NCBI RefSeq assembly: GCF_947500045.1
Contig: NZ_CANMQQ010000008.1
Location: 151,318 to 215,317, forward strand
Origin: an uncultured Ruegeria sp.
Lineage (GTDB): Bacteria; Pseudomonadota; Alphaproteobacteria; Rhodobacterales; Rhodobacteraceae
Direction: 5' to 3'
Length of the DNA stretch: 64,000 nucleotides
A program made the translations under genes and the position numbers. Below the pieces are notes generated by a model. It made no database searches. It was not told the DNA's origin and saw nothing but the letters and a program-made list of their open reading frames with translations. This document shows positions 49,314-58,205 of this stretch, in pieces; the stretch's first letter is position 1, and each line of letters starts with the position of its first letter.

Positions 49314-50591
49314 ATGCCCTCGACCCATCAGCCAAGGATATTCAATACAGTTAACCTTACAGATTTTGATACTAACGGACAAACGTCGACCGTCGGTGAA
49401 CCCACGGTATCCAACAACGGAAATCAGATTCTGGCGACCGGAAACTGGTATGCAAGCCGGTCTTTGGATGGGGGACAAAGCTGGTCTCATATGAGCCCGT
49501 TCACATTGTTCCCTCCTGCGGATGGCGGTTTCTGCTGCGATCAGACCACTGTCTATGACCCCAGTCGGGATTTGTTGATCTGGCTGCTTCAATATATTGA
49601 ACAGAATGGTACCAACACGTTGCGTGTCGCCGTCAAGCAAGGCCGCACACTTGGAAACGACAGCTGGAACCTTTGGGATTTCACGCCCTCAGGAATTGAT
49701 CCGGCATGGAACGGCGAATGGTTTGACTATAACCACGTTTCCCTTTCCGAAAACTATTTGTACGCCGGAACCAATGTCTTCTCGGCTGGCAGCAATCTTT
49801 TCACAAGGTCCGTCATCCTGCGAATTTCACTGGACGAGCTTGCTGCAGCAGCCGGACTGTCCTTTGACATATTCGAAACGCAGGATAACTTTTCCCTGCG
49901 ATGTGTCCAAGGTGCACGCGGATCGATGTACTTCGCCAGTCACAATACGAACTCGCAAATCCGCGTGTTCAGATGGCCAGAGAACTCCCCTGACGTTGAT
50001 GAGTTCGACATTGACGTGACACCTTGGTTTGCCGGCAGCTACTCTGCCCCAACAGCTGGCGGCGGTGACTGGATGTCCCGAACCGACCCGCGCATAACTG
50101 CCGGATGGTTGGGACGGGGTGTTCTGGGGTTCATGTGGGCGGCGAACCAGCAGGCCAACAGGCCGCGCCCGTTTGCCCGGACCGTTCGCATCGACGAGGC
50201 GACTATGTCGCTGATTGACGAGCCGGATATCTGGAACGATCAGATTGCGTTCTCCTACCCCTCAACGGCCGTTAACCGATTTGGCGATGTCGGGTTGTCG
50301 ATTTTCGCAGGTGGAGGGAACCTGCATCCAAGCCATGTCGTCGGAACATATGACGACATAGATGGAACATGGCGACTTGCCCTCGCACGGCGAGGCACCC
50401 ACACACCGTCTTTGGGTAAATGGGGCGATTACACAAACTGCGCCGAAGTGACTGATGACGGGTTCACCTGGCTTGCGGCCGGTTACACGCTGCAAGGTGG
50501 CAATACCCAGAGCGATATCGAGCCGACGATGACCTGGTTTTCGCAACAGCGATATGACGCGCCGCGCCGGAACCCTCCGGCAATAGTCTAA
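49314..50591 (+). CDS. BNR/sialidase-like beta-propeller protein
   Basis: 425 residues from MPSTHQPRIFNTVN. An Asp-box (SLDGGQSW) and repeated strand-turn motifs with Trp and Gly point to a six-blade propeller as in sialidases. No signal peptide is seen. GGAGG lies 5 bases before the ATG at 49314, so the upstream start at 49293 is not used. Catalytic residues of sialidases (Arg triad) are not evident, so it may bind rather than cleave glycans. Confidence 0.6.
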   Translation: MPSTHQPRIFNTVNLTDFDTNGQTSTVGEPTVSNNGNQILATGNWYASRSLDGGQSWSHMSPFTLFPPADGGFCCDQTTVYDPSRDLLIWLLQYIEQNGTNTLRVAVKQGRTLGNDSWNLWDFTPSGIDPAWNGEWFDYNHVSLSENYLYAGTNVFSAGSNLFTRSVILRISLDELAAAAGLSFDIFETQDNFSLRCVQGARGSMYFASHNTNSQIRVFRWPENSPDVDEFDIDVTPWFAGSYSAPTAGGGDWMSRTDPRITAGWLGRGVLGFMWAANQQANRPRPFARTVRIDEATMSLIDEPDIWNDQIAFSYPSTAVNRFGDVGLSIFAGGGNLHPSHVVGTYDDIDGTWRLALARRGTHTPSLGKWGDYTNCAEVTDDGFTWLAAGYTLQGGNTQSDIEPTMTWFSQQRYDAPRRNPPAIV

Positions 50592-50619
50592 CTGCCTATT
50601 ACAATTATGGATCTAAATC

Positions 50620-50835
50620 ATGCATAGAGCGATGAAATCACAAGGGTTTAAATCATTCTTACGTCAGGAAGGACCATGGCTGCTGATTGCCTTTGTCATT
50701 GCTGATCTGTTCTACAAATGGGGATCATTCGCGCTGGAATGTTTCGGCTTTTTGCTGACATGGTACGCCCTGAGTTGGGCATCCAGCCTTGTGCTTCGGG
50801 TGGTTGCGGCAAAAAACCCTGCCGTCGAAGACTGA
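50620..50835 (+). CDS. two-helix membrane protein
   Basis: 71 residues, with hydrophobic helices about 18-35 and 40-60 (WLLIAFVIADLFYKWGSFAL, LLTWYALSWASSLVLRVV). Downstream of the propeller gene, 29 bases away. Unknown function; may anchor or export it. Confidence 0.5.
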   Translation: MHRAMKSQGFKSFLRQEGPWLLIAFVIADLFYKWGSFALECFGFLLTWYALSWASSLVLRVVAAKNPAVED

Positions 50836-50960
50836 ACCGTTCAGATCCATCAACAGCGGATATTCTCGGCAGCCCGGAAGCACCGGTGTTGGTGAAGCCA
50901 ACCCCTATTGCCTTCAGAAACTGCAAAATTAGTCGCAAATCGCGACGTCGGCCAATGTAA

Positions 50961-51260
50961 TTAGAAGCCCTGCGTCAGCATATCTATGGCAACGGTAATC
51001 TGTTCAAACTCGTCCTTCAGGTTTTCGGTTGGTGATTTGAGAACACCTGTTGGAACAGCGGCCATGAACTGAGTCACCATGACAACCGGCTCTCCCATGA
51101 TCAGGAATATCGGATTGAGGCGGGTCGCCGGTTTCGGCGCTCGTGATTTCGGCATAAGGGGCACAACCACACGCGTGTTCAGATCACTCAGAAGGTCCGT
51201 CTGCACATCCAGCAGGTAACCATCACCGGATGGGTTGGGAAACACATCATATTTTGGCAT
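50961..51260 (-). CDS. ccdB: CcdB-type toxin
   Basis: 99 residues (E. coli CcdB 101). KYDVFPNPSGDGYLLDVQTD at the start, PLMPKSRAPKPATRLNPIF in the middle and a C-terminal IDMLTQGF fit the CcdB fold. The toxic Trp/Gly-Ile residues at the C-terminus of plasmid CcdB are not identical here (ends MLTQGF). Would act on gyrase if active. Coupled to ccdA by TGATG. Confidence 0.8.
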   Translation of the reverse strand: MPKYDVFPNPSGDGYLLDVQTDLLSDLNTRVVVPLMPKSRAPKPATRLNPIFLIMGEPVVMVTQFMAAVPTGVLKSPTENLKDEFEQITVAIDMLTQGF

Positions 51261-51490
51261 CAGAACTGACGGAAGCTTTCCAGAGGCAACCCGTGCTTTT
51301 CTACATATGAATTAGAGCTTTGCAGAGCTTCGGCGTTCTCAGCCCTCCATTGTTCGGCCTTTGCGGCGGCAACAGCGGCACGAACCCCCTCTTCTGCCGC
51401 TCGGGAAAGGTTCACTTTCAGTTTCCGAGCTTCGGCAATCAAGGTGTTATCAAGCGACAGATTGGTCGGTTTCCGGGACTGTAGGTTCAT
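51260..51490 (-). CDS. ccdA: CcdA-type antitoxin
   Basis: 76 residues from MNLQSRKPTNLSLDNTLIAE. RHH N-terminus (TNLSLDNTLIAEARKLKVNL) and an intrinsically flexible C-terminus ending WRAENAEALQ…LESFRQF typical of CcdA. Overlaps the ccdB start. The ORF can extend to 51565 but the N-terminal addition is poor. Confidence 0.8.
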   Translation of the reverse strand: MNLQSRKPTNLSLDNTLIAEARKLKVNLSRAAEEGVRAAVAAAKAEQWRAENAEALQSSNSYVEKHGLPLESFRQF

Positions 51491-51671
51491 GTGGTCAACC
51501 ACCGTATGAGCAAGAATAAAGATATAATTGATGCGTGTTTTACATGCGCATATTAATACGTACAACTAAGTGACGTCAATCTAAGGAACCAAGCAAAGGT
51601 TAATCGGGATATACAGGTCCATAATGCAGGAATTTGGTTGTATTCACCTTCGTATCACCATAATCACTGGC

Positions 51672-51763
51672 CTACCTCGGGGTGCGCTCGATACTGCGCT
51701 GAGATGCCAACAGGCAAACCCGTTGAACCTGAACCGGCTAGAACCGGCGGAGGGAAAGGTACA
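51672..51763 (+). promoter_or_regulatory. TPP riboswitch (THI element)
   Basis: GGGGTGC, GCGCTGAGATG, CAACAGGCAAACCCGTTGAACCTGA-type core (seen in segments), CCGGCTAGAACCGGC stem and GGAGGGAA are all present in order. It ends about 40 bases before the thiB ribosome-binding site and should control thiBPQ by thiamine pyrophosphate. Confidence 0.95.
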
Positions 51764-51805
51764 GGTTTTGTCCATCCTTGCCCTCTCGCCGCATTGGAGG
51801 ATGAC

Positions 51806-52786
51806 ATGAAACATCTGGCAATTGCTGCGGGAATACTGACTGCGACATCGGCTGTGGCAGCCGACAAAACACAGTTGACCGTTTATACCTACGACAGCTT
51901 CGTCTCGGACTGGGGGCCCGGCCCAAAGATCGAAGAAGCCTTTGAAGCAATATGTGACTGCGACCTGAACCTCGTCGGCGTCGAAGATGGCGCCGCCTTG
52001 CTCTCGCGCATTCGGCTTGAAGGTGAGAACACCGAAGCCGACGTCGTATTGGGGTTGGACACCAATCTGATCGCAACAGCCAAGGAAACAGGTCTGTTTG
52101 CCCCTCATTCCGTGACCGCCGACTACGCGTTGCCGATCAAATGGACCGACACAACTTTTGTTCCATATGACTGGGGCTACTTTGCCTTTGTTCACAACGC
52201 CGATGCGTCTGCGCCCGCCAACTTTCGTGAACTGGCAGACAGCGACACCAAGATCATCATCCAGGACCCGCGTTCATCAACCCCGGGTCTGGGTCTGCTG
52301 TTGTGGGTCAAGGCGGCTTACGGTGACGAAGCCCCGACCATCTGGGCTGACCTTGCCGATAATATCGTGACCGTCACCAAAGGTTGGTCCGAATCTTATG
52401 GGCTGTTCCTCGATGGCGAAGCTGACATGGTTCTCAGCTATACGACCTCACCAGCATATCATTTGATTGCCGAGGAAGACCCCAGCAAAGCTGCCGCAGC
52501 CTTTGACGAAGGCCACTATATGCAGATTGAAGTTGCGGCAAAGCTGGCTGGTTCGGATCACCCTGAACTGGCCGATCAGTTTCTGGACTTCATGGTATCG
52601 GAAACATTCCAGCAGATCATTCCAACAACCAACTGGATGTATCCTGCGGTAACACCATCCTCGGGGCTGCCCGAAGGATTTGACACTCTGGTTATTCCTC
52701 AGAAAGCTCTGATTATTGACCCGAGCGAAGCCGCAACCAAACGAGACCAGGCGCTTACGGAATGGTTGAGCGCACTCAGCCAATAA
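51806..52786 (+). CDS. thiB: thiamine ABC transporter substrate-binding protein
   Basis: 326 residues. Signal peptide MKHLAIAAGILTATSAVAA. TVYTYDSFVSDWGPGPKIEE, ADVVLGLDTNL, PYDWGYFAFVHN and NWMYPAV are ThiB marks. GGAGG is 5 bases before the ATG, within reach of the riboswitch. Binds thiamine or TPP in the periplasm. Overlaps thiP by 25 bases. Confidence 0.9.
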   Translation: MKHLAIAAGILTATSAVAADKTQLTVYTYDSFVSDWGPGPKIEEAFEAICDCDLNLVGVEDGAALLSRIRLEGENTEADVVLGLDTNLIATAKETGLFAPHSVTADYALPIKWTDTTFVPYDWGYFAFVHNADASAPANFRELADSDTKIIIQDPRSSTPGLGLLLWVKAAYGDEAPTIWADLADNIVTVTKGWSESYGLFLDGEADMVLSYTTSPAYHLIAEEDPSKAAAAFDEGHYMQIEVAAKLAGSDHPELADQFLDFMVSETFQQIIPTTNWMYPAVTPSSGLPEGFDTLVIPQKALIIDPSEAATKRDQALTEWLSALSQ

Positions 52787-54309
52787 ACCCATGGCCCGGC
52801 ATCAGCGCGGCAACCCTTGTCGCCGCGCTGATATTGGGAACTTTGGTCACGGTTGCCTTGCGTGCTGAAACCAGTGGCGGGTTTGCCCCTTCTGATTGGG
52901 CGGCCCTTCGCTTTACGCTTGTTCAGGCAACACTCTCAGCAGTATTCAGCGCTGTTTTGGCCATCCCGGTAGCACGGGCATTGGCCCGTCGGCGGTTTCG
53001 CGGACGACGGCTATTGATTACACTTCTGGGTGCGCCATTTATCCTTCCGGTTATCGTTGCGATACTGGGGTTGCTTCAGGTCTTTGGCCGGTCGGGTTGG
53101 ATCTCGGATGTATTGAGTATTTTTGGGCTTCCGCCCGTTCAAATCTATGGATTGCACGGGGTCGTGCTGGCCCATGTATTTTTCAACCTGCCGTTGGCTA
53201 CGCGGCTAATATTGCAAGGGTGGCAGGAAATACCCGCCGAACGGTTTCGTCTTGCCGCGCAGTTGGGATGCAACGGGATGGCGATGTTCCGTTTGATTGA
53301 GCTGCCCATGCTGCGACGTGTTTTACCCGGCGTTCTGGCCGTGGTCTTCGCCATCTGTCTGACCAGTTTTGCGGTTGCTCTCACACTGGGGGGTGGCCCA
53401 CGCGCAACCACGATCGAACTCGCTATTTATCAGGCGTTTACTTACGATTTCAATCTCGGCCGTGCGGCGCTGCTATCCGCATTGCAGCTGGCATTAACTG
53501 CCGCTGCAGCATTGGCAGCGCTGAAGTTTTCGCGGGGAGACAGCTTTGGTGCAGGTCTCAACCGGGCCATCCGCCGTTGGGATGGTGGAACCCCATTGTT
53601 GGACGCAATTTGGATTATCGCCGCTGCCACTTTCCTGCTTTTGCCATTGGCCTCGGTCGCGATTTCAGGCGTAATTGGGCTGTTCGAACTTCCCTCACTG
53701 GTGTTTCGCGCAGCAGTCACGTCAATCCTTGTCGCTGCTGCCAGCACTGCAATACTACTGCTGCTTGCGGTGCCCATGGCAGTATCCGTTGCAACAGGCC
53801 GACATAATATCGTCGAGCTCTGCGGCATTCTCGGACTAGCAGCTTCGCCTTTGGTCATTGGCACGGGTCTGTTCATTCTGATCCGCCCCGTGGCCAACCC
53901 AACAGCAGTTGCTCTTCCCGTAACTGCGCTGGTCAACGCCGTGATGGCCCTGCCCTTCGCATTAAGGATTCTCGTTCCCGCAGCGCGCGACACGGTCGAG
54001 CGGCATGGGCGTCTGGCGCTGTCCCTAAATATGAGCTCTCGCACCTTTTTCATCCGCGTCATGGTTCTGCGGCTTCGCCCTCAAATCGGCTTTGCCGCAG
54101 GTCTGGCCGCTGCCCTGTCCATGGGTGATCTGGGTGTGATCGCTCTGTTCGCCGATGCGCAGATTGCCACGTTGCCTTTGCAGATTTATCGCCTCATGGG
54201 GGCCTACCAGATGCAGGCGGCAGCAGGGGGTGCCTTATTACTACTTCTGCTTTCGATGGGCGTATTCTGGATTCTAGATCGAGGAGGGCGCTGGCATGCT
54301 GAAGCTTGA
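52762..54309 (+). CDS. thiP: thiamine ABC transporter permease
   Basis: 515 residues, about 12 helices in two half-domains, each with a permease EAA-type loop (EIPAERFRLAAQLG; later RHGRLALSLNM). Fused two-domain ThiP layout as expected. Overlaps thiB and thiQ. Confidence 0.9.
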   Translation: MVERTQPINPWPGISAATLVAALILGTLVTVALRAETSGGFAPSDWAALRFTLVQATLSAVFSAVLAIPVARALARRRFRGRRLLITLLGAPFILPVIVAILGLLQVFGRSGWISDVLSIFGLPPVQIYGLHGVVLAHVFFNLPLATRLILQGWQEIPAERFRLAAQLGCNGMAMFRLIELPMLRRVLPGVLAVVFAICLTSFAVALTLGGGPRATTIELAIYQAFTYDFNLGRAALLSALQLALTAAAALAALKFSRGDSFGAGLNRAIRRWDGGTPLLDAIWIIAAATFLLLPLASVAISGVIGLFELPSLVFRAAVTSILVAAASTAILLLLAVPMAVSVATGRHNIVELCGILGLAASPLVIGTGLFILIRPVANPTAVALPVTALVNAVMALPFALRILVPAARDTVERHGRLALSLNMSSRTFFIRVMVLRLRPQIGFAAGLAAALSMGDLGVIALFADAQIATLPLQIYRLMGAYQMQAAAGGALLLLLLSMGVFWILDRGGRWHAEA

Positions 54310-54988
54310 CAAATGCACCATCGCAAATGGCGACTTTCTGCTAAATGCCGATTTCGAAATCGAAACTGGGGCTAGGGTTGCCGTAATAGGTCCATCGGGT
54401 GCTGGAAAATCAACCCTCCTGGAAACCATCGCCGGTTTTCGGGACTTGAAAGCGGGGCAGATATATTGGAACGGCAAAGATCTGACTACTTTGCCACCGG
54501 GAAAACGACCGCTTGCGATGCTGTTTCAGGACGGCAACCTGTTCCCGCATCTGACCGCCGCTCAGAATATCGCTCTGGGTCTGCGGCCAAACGGACGCTT
54601 ATCCACAGATGAAATGGAGATGGTGCGGTCGGCCCTGCAACGAGTTGACTTGCTGGATATGGGCGCAAGAAAGCCAGCCGAGTTGTCAGGAGGTCAACAA
54701 AGCCGGGTCGCACTAGCCAGAATACTGGTTCAGAGGCGAGAGGTCCTGTTGCTTGATGAACCCTTCGCAGCGCTTGGCCCGGCCCTGAAGGCCGAAATGC
54801 TGGATCTGGTGGCCGATCTGGTAGCCGAGACCAAGACCACTCTGCTCATGGTCAGCCATGACCCGCAGGACGCGCTTCGGATAACCAGGCAAACGGTTCT
54901 GGTTGCGGACCAGATTGCGCAAGCACCTGTCGCCACCGCGCAACTCTTCGAAAATCCCCCACCCAGTTTGCGCGACTATTTGGGTTGA
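54296..54988 (+). CDS. thiQ: thiamine ABC transporter ATPase
   Basis: 230 residues. Walker A GPSGAGKST, Q-loop LFQDGNLF, signature LSGGQQSR, Walker B VLLLDEPFAAL and switch His SHD. Completes thiBPQ. Overlaps the convergent Moco-carrier gene at 54976-54988. Confidence 0.9.
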   Translation: MLKLDKCTIANGDFLLNADFEIETGARVAVIGPSGAGKSTLLETIAGFRDLKAGQIYWNGKDLTTLPPGKRPLAMLFQDGNLFPHLTAAQNIALGLRPNGRLSTDEMEMVRSALQRVDLLDMGARKPAELSGGQQSRVALARILVQRREVLLLDEPFAALGPALKAEMLDLVADLVAETKTTLLMVSHDPQDALRITRQTVLVADQIAQAPVATAQLFENPPPSLRDYLG

Positions 54989-55455
54989 GTAAATTCAGCG
55001 AGGCAGCCTTCAAGCACGTCTCGCACTTGCACACCCAAACCGGGCGCCTCGGAGGCACGTGGACCAGCGACATTCAGGACTTTTATTGAACACGCACACA
55101 ACCAATCCCGTAGTTGCCGAATGCAAGTGTCCAACCCATGCCTGACATCGATCACCAAACAGGGTTTTTCGGCTTCGCTTGCGAAAACAATTGTTTGCTG
55201 TGTGCCCGGACTGATTGATCCATCCACGAAAACCAACGTGGCACTGCTCAACTGAACATTCAATCTAGTGCGTTCGTTCACGCTTGTTGATTGGGTTTCA
55301 ACCAATCCGGAGTATTCTGCGGGAATCCCGCCGGATTCATTGGTTCTGCCTTTTGGGACCCAACCACCATATGAAATCTTGTGCGCTCGCGCGAAATCCA
55401 ATGCGGCCATATCAACGCCCGTTTGACCACCCGCTACAATTTTTGAAACAGACAT
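54976..55455 (-). CDS. putative molybdenum cofactor carrier protein
   Basis: 159 residues. IVAGGQTGVDMAALDFARAH, GGWVPKGRTNESGGIPAEY and LVFVDGSISPGTQQTI are the Rossmann-like marks of the MCP/cpYpsA carrier family. The family binds molybdenum cofactor or related ligands. AGGAGC precedes the ATG. It is convergent with thiQ and upstream of the hydroxyproline genes, which is not its obvious context. Confidence 0.8.
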   Translation of the reverse strand: MSVSKIVAGGQTGVDMAALDFARAHKISYGGWVPKGRTNESGGIPAEYSGLVETQSTSVNERTRLNVQLSSATLVFVDGSISPGTQQTIVFASEAEKPCLVIDVRHGLDTCIRQLRDWLCACSIKVLNVAGPRASEAPGLGVQVRDVLEGCLAEFTQPK

Positions 55456-55472
55456 CTGCTCCTGCCCCGCAG

Positions 55473-56408
55473 TTACGATCTGCTGATACCTGTTCGAAAC
55501 GGATCACTGTCTGCAAAGATCAGCGTGCTTTCTGCCATGATATGCGCATGACCGGTTAGCTGAGGAACAATCGCGCCGCCCTGCCCCGGTTGATAGGACA
55601 GTCGGTAGGTGCTTCCAATCACGCTTTCCTGTAGGATCACCTCTCCGGCTGGTAGTTTCCCGCCTGCAGCAAGACAGGCCAGACGCGCCGAACTTCCGGT
55701 GCCACAGGGCGACCGGTCATAATCGTTATCCGGGCATAAAACAAAGTTTCGGCTGTGAATGTCTTTGTTCGGCGACTGACCCTGCAGAATGACGTGATCA
55801 ACAGGTTCTCCATTTTCGCCGCCAATCTGCTGGGCAATACAGGCTTCGCGGATAGCAATCGCAAAATCGGTTAGCGACCGGATGCTTTCTGATTCCACGG
55901 GTACAGGGCTAGGGTCGACGATGAAAAACCAGTTGCCGCCATATGCCACATCCCCGGTCACCGGTCCGAAACCTTCGGTATCAACAGCAACCGCGTGACG
56001 AACCCGACGGCTTTCGACATTCGTGACTTCGACGGTGTTGGGGTCTTTCAGATCAATCGCAACTTCTCCGGCAGGGGTTTCGATCCGGTGCATACCGATA
56101 TCGATCCGCCCCAGATGCGCCAGTGTCACGCCAAGACCGATCGTGCCATGCCCGCACATGCCCAACACCGCATCGGCATCAAAATAAATGACACCCGTAG
56201 CACAGACCGGGTTCTCGGGCTCTACAAGAAGTGCGCCTACCATACCCGGCTGGCCACGCGGCTCAAGAAGGATGGATTTGTAGAATTCCTCGTGCTCTGC
56301 CGCCAGTCGATTGGCGCGTTCGGCTAAAGACCCTGAGCCCAGATCAGGGCCGCCATCCAGAATGACCCGCGTTGGCATTCCTCCGGTATGGCTGTCGATC
56401 ACATGCAT
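55473..56408 (-). CDS. 4-hydroxyproline 2-epimerase (proline racemase family)
   Basis: 311 residues. The two catalytic Cys are present: Cys85 in MCGHGTIG and Cys235 in SPCGTGSS, so this is an epimerase rather than a dehydratase with Thr/Ser substitution. Converts trans-4-hydroxy-L-proline to cis-4-hydroxy-D-proline. Overlaps the deaminase gene by 10 bases; the D-hydroxyproline oxidase must be elsewhere. Confidence 0.85.
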   Translation of the reverse strand: MHVIDSHTGGMPTRVILDGGPDLGSGSLAERANRLAAEHEEFYKSILLEPRGQPGMVGALLVEPENPVCATGVIYFDADAVLGMCGHGTIGLGVTLAHLGRIDIGMHRIETPAGEVAIDLKDPNTVEVTNVESRRVRHAVAVDTEGFGPVTGDVAYGGNWFFIVDPSPVPVESESIRSLTDFAIAIREACIAQQIGGENGEPVDHVILQGQSPNKDIHSRNFVLCPDNDYDRSPCGTGSSARLACLAAGGKLPAGEVILQESVIGSTYRLSYQPGQGGAIVPQLTGHAHIMAESTLIFADSDPFRTGISRS

Positions 56409-57358
56409 TCAGCGATGACCCCACCCTGTTGCACCCAGTCGCTGAACCAGTTGCGGAACAGGTTATACTGCTGCTCACAATAGTTCCGCTGCGCGTCGGA
56501 CAGTTCATCTGTTTCGATGAAATGCAATCGGTATTCTTCTTCGCCATTCAAAACCAGAAGATGCTTATAGTAGAGAACCAGATCAGTCCCTTCGTCGAAG
56601 CTGGCCAACACACCAAGCGCCTCATCTAACTCGCGCGCGCGAAGGCGGGCTTCGGCGTGGCCTGCTGCGGCTTTTTTCGACAATGCGGCCAGCAACAATG
56701 CCTCTTTGGGCAATGCCGTGCCAATCCCGGTGATCGAACCCGTCGCCCCGCAATTGACGAATCCATGATATACCTCGGTGTCGACGCCGACCATCAAGGT
56801 AACCTGATCGTCTTTTGAAGTGATGAACTCAGCCGCGTATCTCAGATCGTCTTTACCTCCGAATTCCTTAAAGCCGACCAGATTTGGATGTTCGGATCGA
56901 AGTTCGAAAAACAGGTCAGCGCGGGTCGCAAATCCGTAAACAGGGCTGTTGTAGATAATTGCTGGCACATCTGGCGCCGCAGACAGGATCGCCTTGAAAT
57001 GGTTCTTTTGTGCCGCACCTGATGCGCCGCGCGAAAGAACACGAGGAATAACCATCAGGCCTGATGCGCCGACTTTCTGCGCATGAGCCGCGTGCGCCAC
57101 CGCGGATTTCGAATTGATGGCCCCCGTGCCTACGACCACAGGCAACCCAGCAGCGACCAGCCGTTCAACACCTTCCATACGTTCCGCATCTGTCAGAAGC
57201 GGCCAATCGCCCATGGAACCGCAATACACCACCGCAGACATACCGGCCTCGATCATCTCCTTGCCCTTTTTTACCAGAGCGTCGAAATCCGGCGCACGGT
57301 TGGAAGTGCAGGGTGTCATCAAGGCAGGCATCGTGCCGGTAAAAATGTTCTGTGTCAT
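56399..57358 (-). CDS. DHDPS-family deaminase for hydroxyproline catabolism (Pyr4H2C deaminase type)
   Basis: 319 residues. TIM-barrel with Tyr136 in YNSPVYGF and Schiff-base Lys164 in VGFKEFGGKD. By coupling to the epimerase it should convert 1-pyrroline-4-hydroxy-2-carboxylate to 2-oxoglutarate semialdehyde. A dihydrodipicolinate synthase role is less likely. Confidence 0.8.
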   Translation of the reverse strand: MTQNIFTGTMPALMTPCTSNRAPDFDALVKKGKEMIEAGMSAVVYCGSMGDWPLLTDAERMEGVERLVAAGLPVVVGTGAINSKSAVAHAAHAQKVGASGLMVIPRVLSRGASGAAQKNHFKAILSAAPDVPAIIYNSPVYGFATRADLFFELRSEHPNLVGFKEFGGKDDLRYAAEFITSKDDQVTLMVGVDTEVYHGFVNCGATGSITGIGTALPKEALLLAALSKKAAAGHAEARLRARELDEALGVLASFDEGTDLVLYYKHLLVLNGEEEYRLHFIETDELSDAQRNYCEQQYNLFRNWFSDWVQQGGVIAECM

Positions 57359-57467
57359 TGGTATCTTCTTCTGTTCGAATTGCGACGATTAGAATCTTCT
57401 GCCTGCTTTCACCAAATTTGCCATTGTGCAAACAAGCCAGTTACCGACACAGATCCGCCTGGTGGCC

Positions 57468-58070
57468 TCACTCGAGTGACACCCACAACACTTGTGCGTT
57501 TTCTTCGCCCGTCGAGATGCATCCATGCCCCATGCTGCTGTCGTAGTAGAGCGAATCGCCGGCTTTCATCGGCAAAGGTCTATAGTGCTCGGATATGAAC
57601 ATAAGTTCGCCGCTGATCACATACATAAACTCTTCGCCACTGTGCCTGATCCAGGTATCAAACTCGGAAATATCACGAGCTTTGATCGTAGCGATATAGG
57701 GAAGCATCCGCTTGCTTGTGAGCTCCGTGCACAGCAACTCGTGCAGATATGTCGTCGTACTCTTTATTTCACCCTCACCCCTGGGTGTGAAGTCGCGCCG
57801 TCCCGAGATATCGGTCTGACCCGACTGCAGAAACAGTTGCGGCGTGCTCATACCCAGTGCCTGGGTCAGCCTTCGCACGATATCAAAGCTGGGACGAGTC
57901 TGATTGTTTTCGATCTTTGAAAGCGTTGACCGACCGATTCCCGCAGCACGGCCAGCCTCCTCCAAAGTCCAGCCTTTTTCCCGGCGAGCATCCCGGATTG
58001 ACCGCCCCAATGCAGCGCCGTCATCCGCTTCTTCTGATCCAGAGGCATCATTTGGACTGTCTTCAGCCAT
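57468..58070 (-). CDS. XRE-cupin transcriptional regulator
   Basis: 200 residues. HTH (about 24-72, ARREKGWTLEEAGRAAGIGR, STLSKIENNQTRPS) and a C-terminal cupin (about 115-198, HSGEEFMYVISGELMFISEH, GDSLYYDSSMGHG). Such proteins sense a small metabolite. It lies at the head of the hydroxyproline genes and divergent from glyA, so it may regulate either or both. Confidence 0.8.
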   Translation of the reverse strand: MAEDSPNDASGSEEADDGAALGRSIRDARREKGWTLEEAGRAAGIGRSTLSKIENNQTRPSFDIVRRLTQALGMSTPQLFLQSGQTDISGRRDFTPRGEGEIKSTTTYLHELLCTELTSKRMLPYIATIKARDISEFDTWIRHSGEEFMYVISGELMFISEHYRPLPMKAGDSLYYDSSMGHGCISTGEENAQVLWVSLE

Positions 58071-58143
58071 TTAATTTTCCCCGCTTTTCCGTAAGTTAAT
58101 GAAATCCACCTTCTGACACAACTTTCCCGATTTCATTTACCTG

Positions 58144-58194
58144 TTGCCTTATAGATGCGAATTCCACTATAGGAAACTTATTTTCCCCTATGGG
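58144..58194 (+). promoter_or_regulatory. glyA promoter with inverted repeat
   Basis: TTGCCT (58144-58149), 17-base spacer, CTATAG (58167-58172). An imperfect inverted repeat ATAGGAAA … TTTTCCCCTAT (about 58169-58191) straddles the start region and may be the site for the divergent XRE-cupin regulator. Confidence 0.45.
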
Positions 58195-58205
58195 AGATTG
58201 GATCG

